Shown: positions 45,547-57,189 of the stretch, one piece after another
How positions within the stretch are numbered: position 1 is the first letter of the stretch
Layout: every line of letters begins with the position of its first letter
Assembly (NCBI GenBank): GCA_032717465.1
Contig: CM064690.1
Coordinates: 6,171,417-6,235,416 of the forward strand
Source: Coenobita brevimanus
Taxonomy: Eukaryota > Arthropoda > Malacostraca > Decapoda > Coenobitidae
Reading direction: 5' to 3'
DNA length: 64,000 bases
The notes under the pieces: model-generated
Database searches by the model: none
Seen by the model: only the letters and a program-made list of their open reading frames with translations
What the model was told of the DNA's origin: nothing
Translations under genes and position numbers: made by a program

Positions 45547-45625
<79 letters not shown>
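45405..45625. repeat. tandem duplication containing (CA)n, ending in a CA/GT palindrome
   Basis: ATAATATTCCTTCATGATGG...GGCATTCTCTTACAC occurs twice (45407 and 45511), each followed by CA repeats. In the second unit the CA run turns into a GT run at about 45589 (CACACGTGTG), forming a perfect self-complementary stretch. Confidence 0.9.
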
Positions 45626-45627
<2 letters not shown>

Positions 45628-46620
45628 GCAAAGTAAATGCGAGAAGTAAAAGCGAGAATATAACTCAGTGATTGTTTGAGCAATTTAGGGTACCGGAAAG
45701 CTGGGGTAAAGCGAGGCACCGCAGCAGTCATCACACGCTCAATGCTACATTCTACATCTCCGCTGCCAAACTGCTGTGTTGACGAAACTGGAACAATAGA
45801 CTTGGTTATTGATGAAATGATTACAGCCAGAAATGGGGCGTTTTCCCTGGATAATTTACATCATCAGTACATAGTAAAAACGTTAATATAAAATTATAGG
45901 CGAAATCTCTGATACTCAGTTGCGAGAAACGATGCCAAAAACGCAGTGTTACGAAGGGAAATTTCTTTGAATATGAATTCATATTTGAGGCGTTCACTGA
46001 TCAGAGCCGAACACTCCTTTGGAAAACTGAGATTCCAAAGGACATTTACGCCTTTATGGGTGAGTTTTTAGTTGATAGTAAAATTTAGTGAGTGAATGTA
46101 TCGAATGCAGAAAGAATTTCAACTCTGTTTCAAATAGGAGTCAAGTTATTCGCTTCTGCTTAGCTTGACGGTCGGGTCGGGCCGGACCGCTGATTTCCAA
46201 ACTTGAGAGTAAACATCGCTCGCTTGCTTGTAACCTTTAACATTGTTTTTTTTCTATTACGTTTTCTTTCCATATTTTTAGCCTTTCTCGTTAGGGTGCT
46301 ACTGTATTTTTCTAAACTGCACTTCTACATTGCCCTTTCTATATTTTTCTTAACTAATGTTTGTGTTTTTCACCATGATGTCATTTTTTAAAATCAGTTT
46401 TACATAAACCTCAGCCTCTCTTTCTACAGACACATCCACTTAGTGCACACACGCACTGTTTACACACATTAGCATACACACATGTAATCACACACACGCA
46501 GACTTACATCTACACACACCCAAGCAAGAGAGAGAGAGAGAGGAGGGGGGAAGGGAAAAAGTAAAAAAGAAAAGACAGAGTATTTGGAACGACATAAGTG
46601 ATTGTAAAAAAAAAAAAAAA
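45626..46620. other. no gene recognised
   Basis: Includes a 72-codon open frame (45676-45891) without similarity that I recognise. The stretch otherwise looks unique. Short GA (46527-46541) and A15 (46606-46620) runs. Confidence 0.45.
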
Positions 46621-46633
46621 GATAAAGTAGGAG

Positions 46634-46738
<105 letters not shown>

Positions 46739-46989
46739 GTTCTTTGGAACTAATTTTTTTATTGTTGCTTCTTATTCCCTTCAGTCAAATAATATAATCT
46801 TTATTGAATTCTTGCCATTTCCAGACGGTTTTATTCAGCCCGGGAGAGACTTTTCGAACTTCCCCACCTCGAAAGGATTTTTATGAGCTTAATAAAATCG
46901 TCTGGATGTGACAAGAAAGTAAAGAGAAAAGGTTAGCACAGTGACGATGTTTATCTGAAATATTTTCCATCGTGGCAAAACTGGTTGTT

Positions 46990-47311
46990 ATCTACTTTTT
47001 TTCATCTCTCTTCTTTCCTTCCTTTCTTTCTGGCTTCATTTTTTTAACATCCTTCCTTCTTTCCTTCTTTCCTTCCTTTCTTCTTCCCTTCCTTCCTCTC
47101 CCCGTCCTCCCTCGTTTCCATCCTTCCTTCAGCTTGTCCTCCTTTCAGCCCTTTCTCCCTCCCATCATTCCTTTCTTCCATTCATCTTTTTTTCCTTCTT
47201 CTCTAATGTTCTTAGCACTTCATCCTTCATTCTCCTGTCTGTAACTCTGTTTTACTCTTCTAATACTCTGCATTTCTTTCCCCTACTCCAGTCTATAATT
47301 CTTCCATACAT

Positions 47312-47360
<49 letters not shown>

Positions 47361-47487
47361 CTCACTTATGATTTTTCTTGTCTATCTCCCTCCATATATT
47401 TTCTCTCCTTCACTCAGCAAGATCCACTCACTCCTGCTTTTCCGCTGAACCTCTGCTGTCTCTTTACTTGTCACTCTAAAACTAGTC

Positions 47488-47518
<31 letters not shown>

Positions 47519-47585
47519 TCATTTCTTTTTTTTCTTGTCAGTTGAATTACTTTGCTTTGTATGCACCTCTGGCACCTCTTCTGTT

Positions 47586-47615
<30 letters not shown>
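46990..47615. repeat. pyrimidine-rich (CTTC) tract, (CT)n and (GA)n
   Basis: CTTCCTTC-type low complexity to 47260, CT at 47319-47358 and 47488-47514, GA at 47588-47616. No gene. Confidence 0.85.
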
Positions 47616-47619
<4 letters not shown>

Positions 47620-47947
47620 GCGTTTAGGTTGAAGGCCACAGAGGTACCTGAAACAGAAGGCCAAGAGATAAGCTTTCTGACTGATAGCTAAACTGGCAGA
47701 AAATATATGAAACTACTGATGTGAGGGAGCTGGAGAAATAAACCAATAAAAACCAATGCACAGATATGATAACAACAACAAAATAAAGAAGGAAACAAAA
47801 GGGAAGTAAGAAAAGTAAAGCTGAAGACAAAAAAAATTTATGTAGAAACATAAAAAAAAAAAAACATTTATAGGAGAAAAGGCAACCATAGATTTCAAAG
47901 AAGAGGACATCATTAACAACACTGGAGCCTAAAGGGAGATGGAGACA

Positions 47948-48055
47948 GAGGAAGGAAGAGGCGTGTAGAGGGAGGAGGAAGAGGCGTGTAGAGGGAGGAG
48001 GAAGAGGCGTGTAGAGGGAGGAGGAAGAGGCGTGTAGAGGGAGGAGGAGGAGGAG
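47948..48055. repeat. 23-bp minisatellite, four copies
   Basis: GGAAGAGGCGTGTAGAGG repeats at a 23-bp step with almost no variation, so the array is young. Confidence 0.92.
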
Positions 48056-48549
48056 ATGTAGAAGAAAGGGAGGCAACTTTAGGGGTGTATATAGTAAACT
48101 TTATTTTTTTATTCTATAACTTATTATATTCAGTATGGTTACCTCCATATAACGTTCTTTCAGCTCCGGATTCGTTCATCGTGGGATTTGTGATGTCTGT
48201 AGTTTAAATTCCCTGTTTCGAAAAATCTCATGTAAACATAAAACATCGTCTGAAGAAACGAAGAGTAAGCTAAGAAAATAAAGAATATCTAACTGTAAGG
48301 CGTCACCAGGCATTGAAAAACAGTGGAAGGAATATCCAGAGAATGTCCTGAAAATAATTGTCTTAAATCTATGTCATGTAGGAATTGAGTCGTTTATATA
48401 AAATCGTGTGTAATTAGTCCACATATACAGGCTGGTCCATATATAACGCTCCTCTGCCACTCCACCGGGCGATTTCTTGTGTGTTGCGGGGACGGCTACC
48501 TGTTATTAGTGTCTATCCTTCGTTATTTATTTGTTTCCTGTTCTCACTG

Positions 48550-48550
<1 letters not shown>
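48056..48550. other. no gene recognised
   Basis: Unrecognised AT-rich sequence between the minisatellite and the CA repeat. Confidence 0.45.

Positions 48551-48620
<70 letters not shown>
48551..48620. repeat. (CA)n microsatellite
   Basis: About 70 bp. Confidence 0.97.
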
Positions 48621-48622
<2 letters not shown>

Positions 48623-48771
48623 GGAGGGGGATTCTCTACCTTCCCTTTAGGTTCCCCGCCAGTCTGGTCGAAAATCCTGCCTGTTTGTGTTTCGTTTTGA
48701 GACCTAAAGGGAGTTGCTGTTTTGGTATTAATGTATTCTCTCTCATACTTTGCCACTGAATAGGTTTATTT

Positions 48772-48772
<1 letters not shown>

Positions 48773-48804
<32 letters not shown>

Positions 48805-48960
48805 AGCCCTTTTGTTACCTGCCTACCCAGTGACCTAGTTATTAACCGTCTTCCCTACCTACCTACCTACCCACTTACCTACCTACCCACTTACCTACCT
48901 ACCTACTACCAGTCTACCTACCTACCTCCCCACACACCTACCTACCAGTTTACTTGCCTA
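48773..48960. repeat. (CT)n and (CTAC)n
   Basis: CT 48773-48801; CCTACCTACCTACC tetranucleotides 48850-48945. Confidence 0.9.
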
Positions 48961-49040
48961 TCTTTTTGTTTACCTAACTACCCAGCTGCCAACTTACCTA
49001 CTTTCCTCGTCTCCTTCTCCTCTCTCCTACCCACCTCCAT

Positions 49041-50258
49041 GGCCCCTATTCAAAAACGTTCCTAGGAAAGTCCTAAGAACTGCTCTCAGCTGGGACCGTG
49101 TCTTGGGAATCGATTCATAAACACTACCTAGGACGTACATGGCAATTCCTACCCAGGAATTTTCCCAAGTCCCAGACTTAGGAAAAGTGTTAACTGTAGC
49201 AATATTTTTTTTTCGAAAATGCAGTTTTTGGTCAAGATAGAGAGATATATTATTTAGTAAAATACTCTAAGTCACAAAATGATTATAGAAATAATGTAGG
49301 TGGATTTCTTGATGAATGTAAGTATCTATTTTCCAGTTACATTTTCTTTTTTCTGTGGACGCTAAGCTATCGTGTACTGTAAACATACAGACGGCGCGGG
49401 AGCATTCAACCTCCTAGAAGAATGCACCCCGGTGGAACCTCTCGGTTTTCAAACATTCTTTTAAGTCCACTTTCATTGAGTATCCTAGCATCATGCACTG
49501 ACCCTGGCCACTTGGCCAAACAGTTAATAATTTTGTACTTGGCATCAAAAACAACTTGTACATTAATGCTATGATACCGCTTTCTGTTCACATATTCTTC
49601 TTCAAACTCTTTTGGGGCTATTATTCTCACATGTGTCCCATCAATTGCTCCAACCACCCCGGGGAAGCCAGCAATCTCCATAAATTCGATTTTTTTCCTT
49701 TGTAGTTCTTGGGGGCCTGTGGGGAACTTCAAGAATCTACACATTATTTCACGTCTGTAGAACGCATTTAATGTCTGTGAGATAACTTTGCTGACTGTAA
49801 GCTGTGAGGGTCCCAAATCATCACTGCTGCATAGTTGCATTTTACCTGTGGCCAAATATCTCAACAAAATGATCACTTTCATCTCCGGGGTAAGTGTCTG
49901 GTTCCTCTCAAATGGACTTTGCAGGACATCTCTTACCAAGTCAGTAACAAAAATAATTCCTGCACGATCCAAACGGTATCTGCTTATCAGTTCTGCATCA
50001 CTTATTTCATTCAACACGTCCCTACGTGGGCGAAAAGTTCTCTGCTGACGCCTCGGAGCTTGTTGTTGTTCAGCCATTTTCAGGTCCTAGGAATATTCCT
50101 AAGTCGTAAGTCACCTCCCTGGCTACACCTAAAATCTCCGCGTCTTAGGACCAGTCCTAGGACGTGGGAGCGTTTATAAACAAGTCCTGCGACTTGGGAT
50201 CAGTTCCTACGACTTGCGACTAGTTCCTAGGTCCCAGGACCTTTTATGGATACGGGCC
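49041..50258 (-). mobile_element. PIF/Harbinger transposon, internally shortened
   Basis: 1218 bp with terminal inverted repeats GGCCCCTATTCA...AAAACGTTCC and GGCCCGTATCCATAAAAGGTCC. It is flanked by CAT on both sides (49038-49040, 50259-50261), a 3-bp duplication as usual for this superfamily. Subterminal regions carry many copies of CCTAGGA, TCCTAAG and ACTTGGGA. It encodes a partial transposase on the minus strand and no second (Myb-like) protein. By size it is a deletion derivative. Confidence 0.85.
49406..50077 (-). pseudogene. Harbinger-type (HARBI1-like) transposase, C-terminally truncated
   Basis: Nuclease of a cut-and-paste element. Starts at ATG 50077, about 180 bp inside the terminal repeat: a basic, Gln-rich beginning (QQQAPRRQQRTFRPRR), ISRYRLDRAGIIFVTDLV typical of the N-terminal domain, LRYLATGKMQLCSSDD, LTVSKVISQTLNAF (helix-turn-helix-like), then the DDE core: VVGAIDGTHVRI (first Asp) and KWPGSVHDARIL (second Asp). 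The frame ends after CILLGG, where relatives continue with Asp-Ser-Gly-Tyr and the last catalytic residue. About 223 of some 350 residues remain, so it is inactive. Not a domesticated HARBI1 gene, because it lies within intact terminal repeats. Confidence 0.88.
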
Positions 50259-50289
50259 CATGTCTATCTTCCTACCTCCCTTCATTTCA

Positions 50290-50627
50290 ACCTGCCTAGT
50301 ACTGTATATCTAGGTGTATTTCTGCTTGTGTTTAGTTATATTTGCATATCTGTCTATTTACCTATCTGTATCCATCTATCTGTCTGTCTATCTGTCCATC
50401 TGTGTGTCCATCCATCCATTCATCCTTCCACACTTCTATCTATCTGTCTATCTGTCTATCTATCTATCCATCTATTTATATCTATTCATCTGTATCTACC
50501 TGTCTGTGGTTGTGTCCTTTGTGTCTACATATTATTTATCTATCTGTGGTATCTACTTATACAACTCCCTGCCAACCATCCTTCCAACCTTTCGCTTCTA
50601 TTTTTCCCTCCCTGCCTGGTTCACTTC

Positions 50628-50667
<40 letters not shown>

Positions 50668-51130
50668 CCTATTTTCCCCTCTACCCATCTTCATATCTAT
50701 CTGTCATTCAGTCAAACGGTCTAACTAAAGCTAATCTACCTTCCTACCACTGTTTATCTATCTGCCTGTCTATCTATCGATCTGTCTCTATTCATCTATC
50801 CATCTATCCAACCCTGTTCAATTTAGCCATTCAATCAGTCCAGCTAAATTTAATCTAACCATCTCTCTGTATGTGTCTAATTATCCGTCAGTCTTTCTAT
50901 CTACATTATCTATATATCTCTCTATCTATCTGTTTATGTAGATCTATCTCCGTTTATCTATCAAACTGTCTATCTATATATTTTTCTTCCAATTTGTCTA
51001 TCATTCCATCCATCCCTCTGTCAATTTATGCATCCATCCATATCTCTATCCATCTAATTATCCAGCCATCTGTCTATCTACATATCTGTCCATCTGTCTG
51101 TCGGTCTGTTTATATGCCTGTAATTATCTA
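50290..51130. repeat. degenerate (TCTA)n / (TCTG)n low-complexity tract
   Basis: TATCTGTCTATC-type tetranucleotides with many substitutions, and CT repeats at 50632-50664. The Ser/Leu/Ile-rich open frames are artefacts. Confidence 0.85.
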
Positions 51131-51143
51131 CCTACGTATTTAT

Positions 51144-51573
51144 TGGAGACGTGCCGATACCACGATGTTGGCCGATACCAATTCCGATATCGATATCCAA
51201 TACTAACAAATGGCCGATACTTTGCCGATACCGATACCGATACATTTTTATTTTTATTTTATTTGTTTGATTTTATTTTGATTTATTTGATGCCGGTAAC
51301 GTGAGTGTTGTTAATGCAGGAGCAATATAGTAATCGATATATAATAGTAATATATGATAATGTTACATCATACATGTAATTATAATATAGTATAATATCA
51401 TAACCATCTGTTTATCAGTGTCATGAAACATGAGTGTCTTGAATCACATCATAAACCAGAAAAGTATCGGAGTATCGGCCATATTTTTACCTTGCCGATA
51501 CCGATACCGATACTACAAAAAGGCCGATACTGCCGATACCGATACCGATACCGATACTACCGGCACATCGCTA
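51144..51573. mobile_element. hAT-type MITE with 8-bp target duplication
   Basis: 430 bp between two copies of GTATTTAT (51136-51143 and 51574-51581). Ends TGGAGACGTGCCGATA and TAGCGATGTGCCGGTA match at 12 of 16 positions. Subterminal arrays of the hexamer CCGATA lie at both ends (51151-51243 plus and 51474-51560), and the centre is AT-rich. No coding region. The 8-bp duplication and the (T/C)A(G)GNG-type ends point to the hAT superfamily. Confidence 0.8.
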
Positions 51574-51658
51574 GTATTTATCTACCCACCTCCAGCCTGA
51601 GCTCCATAAGGCATGTGGGTCCCTCAGCTTTAGGGTAACTATCCCCCCCACCCTGCCT

Positions 51659-51782
51659 CCCTCTCTCTCTCTCTCTCTCTCTCTCATTTTCTTTATCCCC
51701 GCCTTTTCTCCCTTCTTTTTCTTCCTTTATTTACCACATGAAGAAATTAAACACAGTAAGAAAACAAACGGCAAACTCCAAC

Positions 51783-51822
<40 letters not shown>

Positions 51823-51986
51823 ACAGAGCCGTTTCTCGAAACTTACCAGACACTACGTATCCAACAAACTGGATCAGAATTCCCGGATGCTGATATGAGG
51901 CTGGGGCAGTGAGTTAGGATAGACAGATTGATAAGTAAAGATGGATAGATAAACAGAGACATGTAGGCAAACAGATAAAATAGTAC

Positions 51987-52040
<54 letters not shown>

Positions 52041-52045
52041 ACTGA
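51659..52045. repeat. (CT)n, (GA)n, (GA)n
   Basis: CT 51659-51685, GA 51787-51821, GA 51989-52038. Confidence 0.95.
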
Positions 52046-52199
52046 GGACGAGACCCATCCATTTTCTGTTGTGATGAAAGAGACAGTTACTGACAGAGGA
52101 ATTAACATCTCATACAGATATTCATATATTCCTACTAAGTCCCTTTGCTGCAGGGGCTCTTACCAACCTGAGTGAAGCTGTATAGTTGTGGCTATAGTA

Positions 52200-52910
52200 C
52201 AGACAGATAGAGAGAGAGAGATAAATAGATGTATAGATAGGTAGATGGATTTATAAGTATGTAAATTCATAGATAGATGGATTGTTAGATAGATAGGTTA
52301 GTAGACAGATCGATAGACAGATTGACAGATGGATAGATAAAAAGAGATAGACGGATAGATAGATAGATAAACTATATAGATTTATTGTTAATTAGATAGA
52401 CAGGGTTATAGACAGGCAGACAAGTGGACAGACAGATAGATAGATAGGCAGACAGATAAGTAATATGTAGACGAATATCTAGTTTGTTAAATAGATAGGT
52501 AGGTAGACAGATTGTTAGCAAGATAGATAGGGCGCTGGACAGACAGACAAATTGATGACAGACAGACAGATAAGTTAATATACGGTATAGATGAGTAGAT
52601 AGACTGTTACATAGATAGCAAGATAGGTGGAAGGAAATGACAGTAGACAGACAGATTGATAAATAGATAGGTCGTTAGATAATTTAAAATATAGATGGAT
52701 AGATGAATTGTTTGATCGATAGGTAGATAGATAGATAGATAGATAGATAGAAGGGTAGTTAGAAGGATGGATGGATTGATGGATGCATGGGGTGGATGTA
52801 TGGATAGATAAATGGACAGATAAATATATAGATAGATTGTTAGGTAGGTACATGAAGAGTAAGGTACAAGACAGATATATAGATAGATAAATAGGTAGAG
52901 GTATGGATGT
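52200..52910. repeat. degenerate (TAGA)n tract
   Basis: AGATAGATAGAT and GACAGACAGA tetranucleotides. It is the opposite-strand counterpart of the TCTA tract at 50290-51130. Confidence 0.85.
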
Positions 52911-53091
52911 TCGGAATGGTTAGTTGCTTGTTTCTTGTTCTCCATGCACAACTACAGTTTTCCTGCTACGCTGTCGAAAATTACATGGCATTTGATATTC
53001 CCCACGAGGCAACAAGCACCAAATGAACTGCATGTAATGTACTCATACCCCAACTCGATCTCTCTGAGGAATTATTTGTCTTTCTGTATAT

Positions 53092-53290
53092 TCCCAGACG
53101 CCTTAATCCCATCAGGGGTGGCCACAAACAAACTGCCTCCACGTCACCATTTCCTCTGCCATTTGGCTGCCCTCCCTTCAACTCGCATTTCCTCTCTTCC
53201 TTTCCTCCTCCACCTCACTCAGTATCAGAAACTTTCGCTCTTTTAGTCAGTCTTTCATAATCAGTCTTCTTGACATGGCCAAATTATACA
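53092..53290 (-). mobile_element. RTE-like family 2, 3'-end fragment
   Basis: CCAGACGCCTTAATCCC...GGGTGGCCACAAACAAACTGCCTCC matches the 3' end of the copy at 29418 and the joined flanks of the piggyBac MITE. About 200 bp are kept, up to the region coding for the C-terminus. Confidence 0.75.
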
Positions 53291-53462
53291 TAAAATTCAA
53301 AAGATATATAGATATTTTGCTTGGCCATAAATAAAAGCGAAAGCAACTGACGTGCAGAGCAGAATATATGCTGGAGAGTTGAGAGAGCGACCACAGCCAC
53401 CGAAACCAAACCAAACCTGGCAAGACAATGTCATCAGTTCAAGAGATAAGACAATGAAGATT

Positions 53463-53463
<1 letters not shown>

Positions 53464-53510
<47 letters not shown>
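53464..53510. repeat. (GT)n microsatellite
   Basis: About 46 bp. Confidence 0.95.
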
Positions 53511-53513
<3 letters not shown>

Positions 53514-53609
53514 GGGGAAGAGGGAGGCTGGCTGTCTTTGTCGTATCCGTTAACATGTACACTTCTTTATATTTATGCATTTCATTTTTCTCACATGCTC
53601 TAATTAAAA

Positions 53610-53790
53610 CTAACCTAACCTACTCAGCCCAGAAATAGCTAAATTTATCCAGCTGCATCGATGTAGCTTAGACTATTAAAAACTAACACCCGACCTAACC
53701 TAACCCAAACTAACCTAACGTAACTAAATAACACACATCTTAGCCTTCCCTGATCTAACCTAATCTAACCCAGTGTCTATCATTCAATCA
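53610..53790. repeat. CCTAA-type tract
   Basis: ACCTAACCTAACCC with AACTAACCTAACGTAACT and AATCTAACCC; degenerate TTAGG-type pentamers. Confidence 0.65.
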
Positions 53791-53987
53791 AATCCCACAC
53801 CAACCCAACACAGCACAGTCTGACCTTCCCTACCCAATCATGGGTCAGTAAACTTGGTTAAATCTCTCCTTTTCACATCCCCTGTTTTTATGGCGAGAAA
53901 ATAAGCTGATTATGAGAAGCTTATTAAAATTTCTACCAAAGTTTTTAGTCAGGATAATGGCTGCTGGAATATTAAGGTATCCGCTCC

Positions 53988-53990
<3 letters not shown>

Positions 53991-54032
<42 letters not shown>

Positions 54033-54036
54033 TTTA

Positions 54037-54090
<54 letters not shown>
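53991..54090. repeat. (CT)n and (GT)n
   Basis: CT 53991-54026 and GT 54040-54090. Confidence 0.95.
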
Positions 54091-54091
<1 letters not shown>

Positions 54092-54134
54092 ACACAATTT
54101 TACTTCTAATTTTAGTCATGTGTTAGTTAATAAT

Positions 54135-54455
54135 GTCGTTGATTATAATGATGACGACGACGATGATGGTGATGATTATGATAAGGATGTTGATGATGGG
54201 TATGGTAAGTGTGATAATGATACTGGTGATCATGATACATATTTATACACATTTCTCATAATATATACGCAAAAGACAAGCCCCATCGTTATGTTGCAAA
54301 ATTACGTCCGACTTCGGTTACAGAATTAAAATGATGTGGCTTCTTCCTCCAGCGGTGAAATAGGTCAGGGGTGAAGAGCAGGGGCAAGGACGATATCTTG
54401 CCTTTTTTTCCCCTCCTTCCTCATCCTTTTTAGTCCTTACTTCTTCCTCCCGTAG

Positions 54456-54510
<55 letters not shown>

Positions 54511-54515
54511 CACTC
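54135..54515. repeat. (GAT)n-like and (TCA)n
   Basis: Imperfect GAT repeats 54145-54240 and TCA repeats 54458-54512. Confidence 0.85.
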
Positions 54516-55135
54516 TTGTTCTCATCTTCCCACCATTTCTCCTCACTCTTCTCCTTATCATCCCCCTCCTCTTCCTCCTCCTCTTCATCATCAACTTAAT
54601 CGTCTTTATGCATAAATTACTTTTACTGGCGGGAAAGTAATACTAGCACAAAATATGTAGAATGGTAAGTAGATAGATAGGGAGACAGATAGATATAGAT
54701 ATAATTATAAACATACGTAGAAATATTTCATCTTTTCTTGTGTTTTCTATTCCTTAACATAACAACTTACCTATATGCAAAAAAACGTAAAGAAAAAAAA
54801 TCCATCGAGGCACTACATTTCCAGTGGTCATTTTTTCCCAGGATGACCAAAGAAATGCGATCCAGATGAAAGGAAATGCTTCAACGTGGCGCGGTAATGA
54901 GAGTCTGAGGGGCCTTGACGGCAGACCGGATTGACGAATGAACGTTTTTGTTGCAGGGTGAACTTGGCAACTTTTTTTTTTCCTATTAACCGAAGTTCTT
55001 TTATTCTTTTTCTCCTTCAACTTGAAGGTAGATAAATGGATAAAAAGATAGATGGATAAATAGACTGAGAATTGAATCATGCTGTATGTTGGATGGAGAC
55101 TGAAAGATACTCTATATATAAAAGAATTTAAGTTG

Positions 55136-55137
<2 letters not shown>
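54516..55137. other. no gene recognised
   Basis: Pyrimidine-rich at first, later AT-rich. No known family. Confidence 0.45.
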
Positions 55138-55181
<44 letters not shown>

Positions 55182-55280
55182 GGGGAAGTGCGTGACGAGA
55201 CGCAGAAAAAAATTGAACCTTGCAAAGCCATATGAGAGAAAATACTCTAAAAAACGTTTCAGAATTGCTATGCGCTTTGA

Positions 55281-55336
<56 letters not shown>

Positions 55337-55548
55337 TTGTGTATGCATGAGAGAGAGAGAGAGAGAGAGAGAGACTGTAGAGTCAGGCTCGAAAAGATAA
55401 GCCATATGCATCTTGCATATCACACTCTTGCTCTCTCTCTCTCTCTCTCTCTCGGTCTTACTTAAAATAATTCATGTTTTATAAAGTATGATTCTCTCCA
55501 GATATATATTTTACGTTTACTTCAGCACAAACGCACAAACACACGCTT

Positions 55549-55588
<40 letters not shown>

Positions 55589-55639
55589 AGTCATCCTCGT
55601 TGTCATTATCATTTATTTCTAAAACATTACCAATACCAT

Positions 55640-55702
<63 letters not shown>
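55138..55702. repeat. microsatellite cluster
   Basis: GA 55138-55178, GT 55285-55330, GA 55350-55374, CT 55433-55453, GT 55553-55587, CT 55643-55702. Confidence 0.95.
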
Positions 55703-55704
<2 letters not shown>

Positions 55705-55839
55705 GAAAAAGAGACTTCTGGCAGCCAGAAAATAAAATACATTTACGGTATGGTATGGAAGTTCAGTAAATTTTTTTTGTTTGGTTGAGAGAGAGTGAGA
55801 GAGAGAAAATAAAATAACATTATGCATACAGTGATTCTC

Positions 55840-56160
55840 CTTGATCTCTCCTCCCATTGGCTGCCTTCTTAGTGACGTCATGCAATCTCCATCAATCGCA
55901 GTCAGAAGTTTCATCCTTCCTTTAGTAACGTCATGCATTCTCCACTAAACGCTGGGCGAATTTTCATCCCATTTATTGACGTCACACATTCTCCACCAAT
56001 CACAGGCTGCTTTCATCCTCCATTATAGTGTCTGCTGGCATTCTCCACCTACCGCAGGCTTTTTTGTTCCCCCATTTTAGTGACGTCAAGTATTCTCCAC
56101 CAATTACAGTCATTTTCTTCCTCCTTTTTAAGGACAACGCACATTTTCCACGAAGCGAAC
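55840..56160. repeat. 52-bp tandem array with CRE palindromes and CCAAT-like motifs
   Basis: Six units start at 55873, 55926, 55977, 56029, 56081 and 56132 (steps 53, 51, 52, 52, 51). Three carry TGACGTCA exactly, one TAACGTCA, two are degraded. Each is followed by a CATTCTCCACCAATCACAG-type block and then a TTTCATCC spacer. TGACGTCA is the cAMP-response element and CCAAT a common promoter box, but no gene or promoter is visible nearby. Confidence 0.88.
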
Positions 56161-56281
56161 CTTGTTTTCATAATTTCTTAACATTATAACCGCTTCTTCC
56201 TGTTGTTATTATTATCAGTAGTTGCTGTTCTTGAAATAGTGGTAGTGGTAGTACCACAAGGTTATTCTGAAACATGAACGC

Positions 56282-56323
56282 GGTGGACTGCAGGCTTCAG
56301 TTGTTCCTCTCGCGCAGTCCACC
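56282..56323. other. short perfect inverted repeat
   Basis: GGTGGACTGC (56282-56291) and GCAGTCCACC (56314-56323) with a 22-base loop. No T-run follows, so this is not a terminator. Function unknown. Confidence 0.6.
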
Positions 56324-56930
56324 ATCTTCCTCCCGGTTGTAGGGAAGGAGCAGTTACTGTATAACCTGACAACGGATCCACCCAGTTATATCGGTGCCAC
56401 CACATGAAGGCGTCCCTCTCGATCATTCATTTAATCTAAATTTATACTATTCTGTTTATTTAGGACTGCCCGGAATACGAAGAGATTACGAATGCGTGCA
56501 TCGGACTCTTTACTGTATTTCGAAAGTTTTATGCTGAACAATTTCACTTGAAAGTAGCAGTACTGAAACATTAATATAAGTACTGTACAAAGATGCGTTA
56601 AACTCATGTTACTCAACTTCTATTCCTTAACATAACAACTTACTTCAAATACTTTGCTGAGTTACGGCGATATAATAACACTGGTATATGGTGCTAGTGA
56701 CGAAAAAGTGCTTTGGAAAGGATGAAGAGTAGTAGTACTGTCATACTTTGCCATTGCGTTACGTGAAATAAGCTGTAGAAGGTGGAAAACCTGTCCTGGT
56801 TCCAGTAATGTAGTTAATAACCGATGGGATTAAAGTGTATGTATGGACAGTCGTGAATAAAGAGACAGGCAGACAGAAAAACAGATAAAGATCGCTTGTT
56901 GAAAACTAAAAGAGCAGAACACAGGAAGGA
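56324..56930. other. no gene; dispersed repeat B at 56690-56795
   Basis: Mostly unrecognised. The piece GGTGCTAGTGACGAAAAAGTGC...GGAAAGGATGAAG is a single copy of repeat B. Confidence 0.55.
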
Positions 56931-56934
56931 GGGT

Positions 56935-56935
<1 letters not shown>

Positions 56936-57012
<77 letters not shown>

Positions 57013-57060
57013 CTGTTTTCTACTTGTTTGGGTTCCACGAAATTCAAGTGGAAATTGCTC

Positions 57061-57118
<58 letters not shown>

Positions 57119-57121
57119 TGT

Positions 57122-57172
<51 letters not shown>
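56936..57172. repeat. (CA)n and (GT)n in opposite sense
   Basis: CA 56936-57011 and GT 57070-57172, separated by 58 bp, so the pair could fold on itself. Confidence 0.95.
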
Positions 57173-57174
<2 letters not shown>

Positions 57175-57189
57175 GCGCTCGCGCGCGCT

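Noticed and set aside
45676..45891. Small 72-codon open frame as a gene
   Set aside because: No recognised similarity, no start context or splice evidence; length is within chance for this composition.
49406..50077. Host HARBI1 gene
   Set aside because: It lies within Harbinger terminal repeats and a 3-bp duplication, and lacks the last catalytic residue.
56282..56323. Terminator or regulatory hairpin
   Set aside because: A single 10-bp stem without T-run in animal DNA gives no support for a function; kept only as a structural note.
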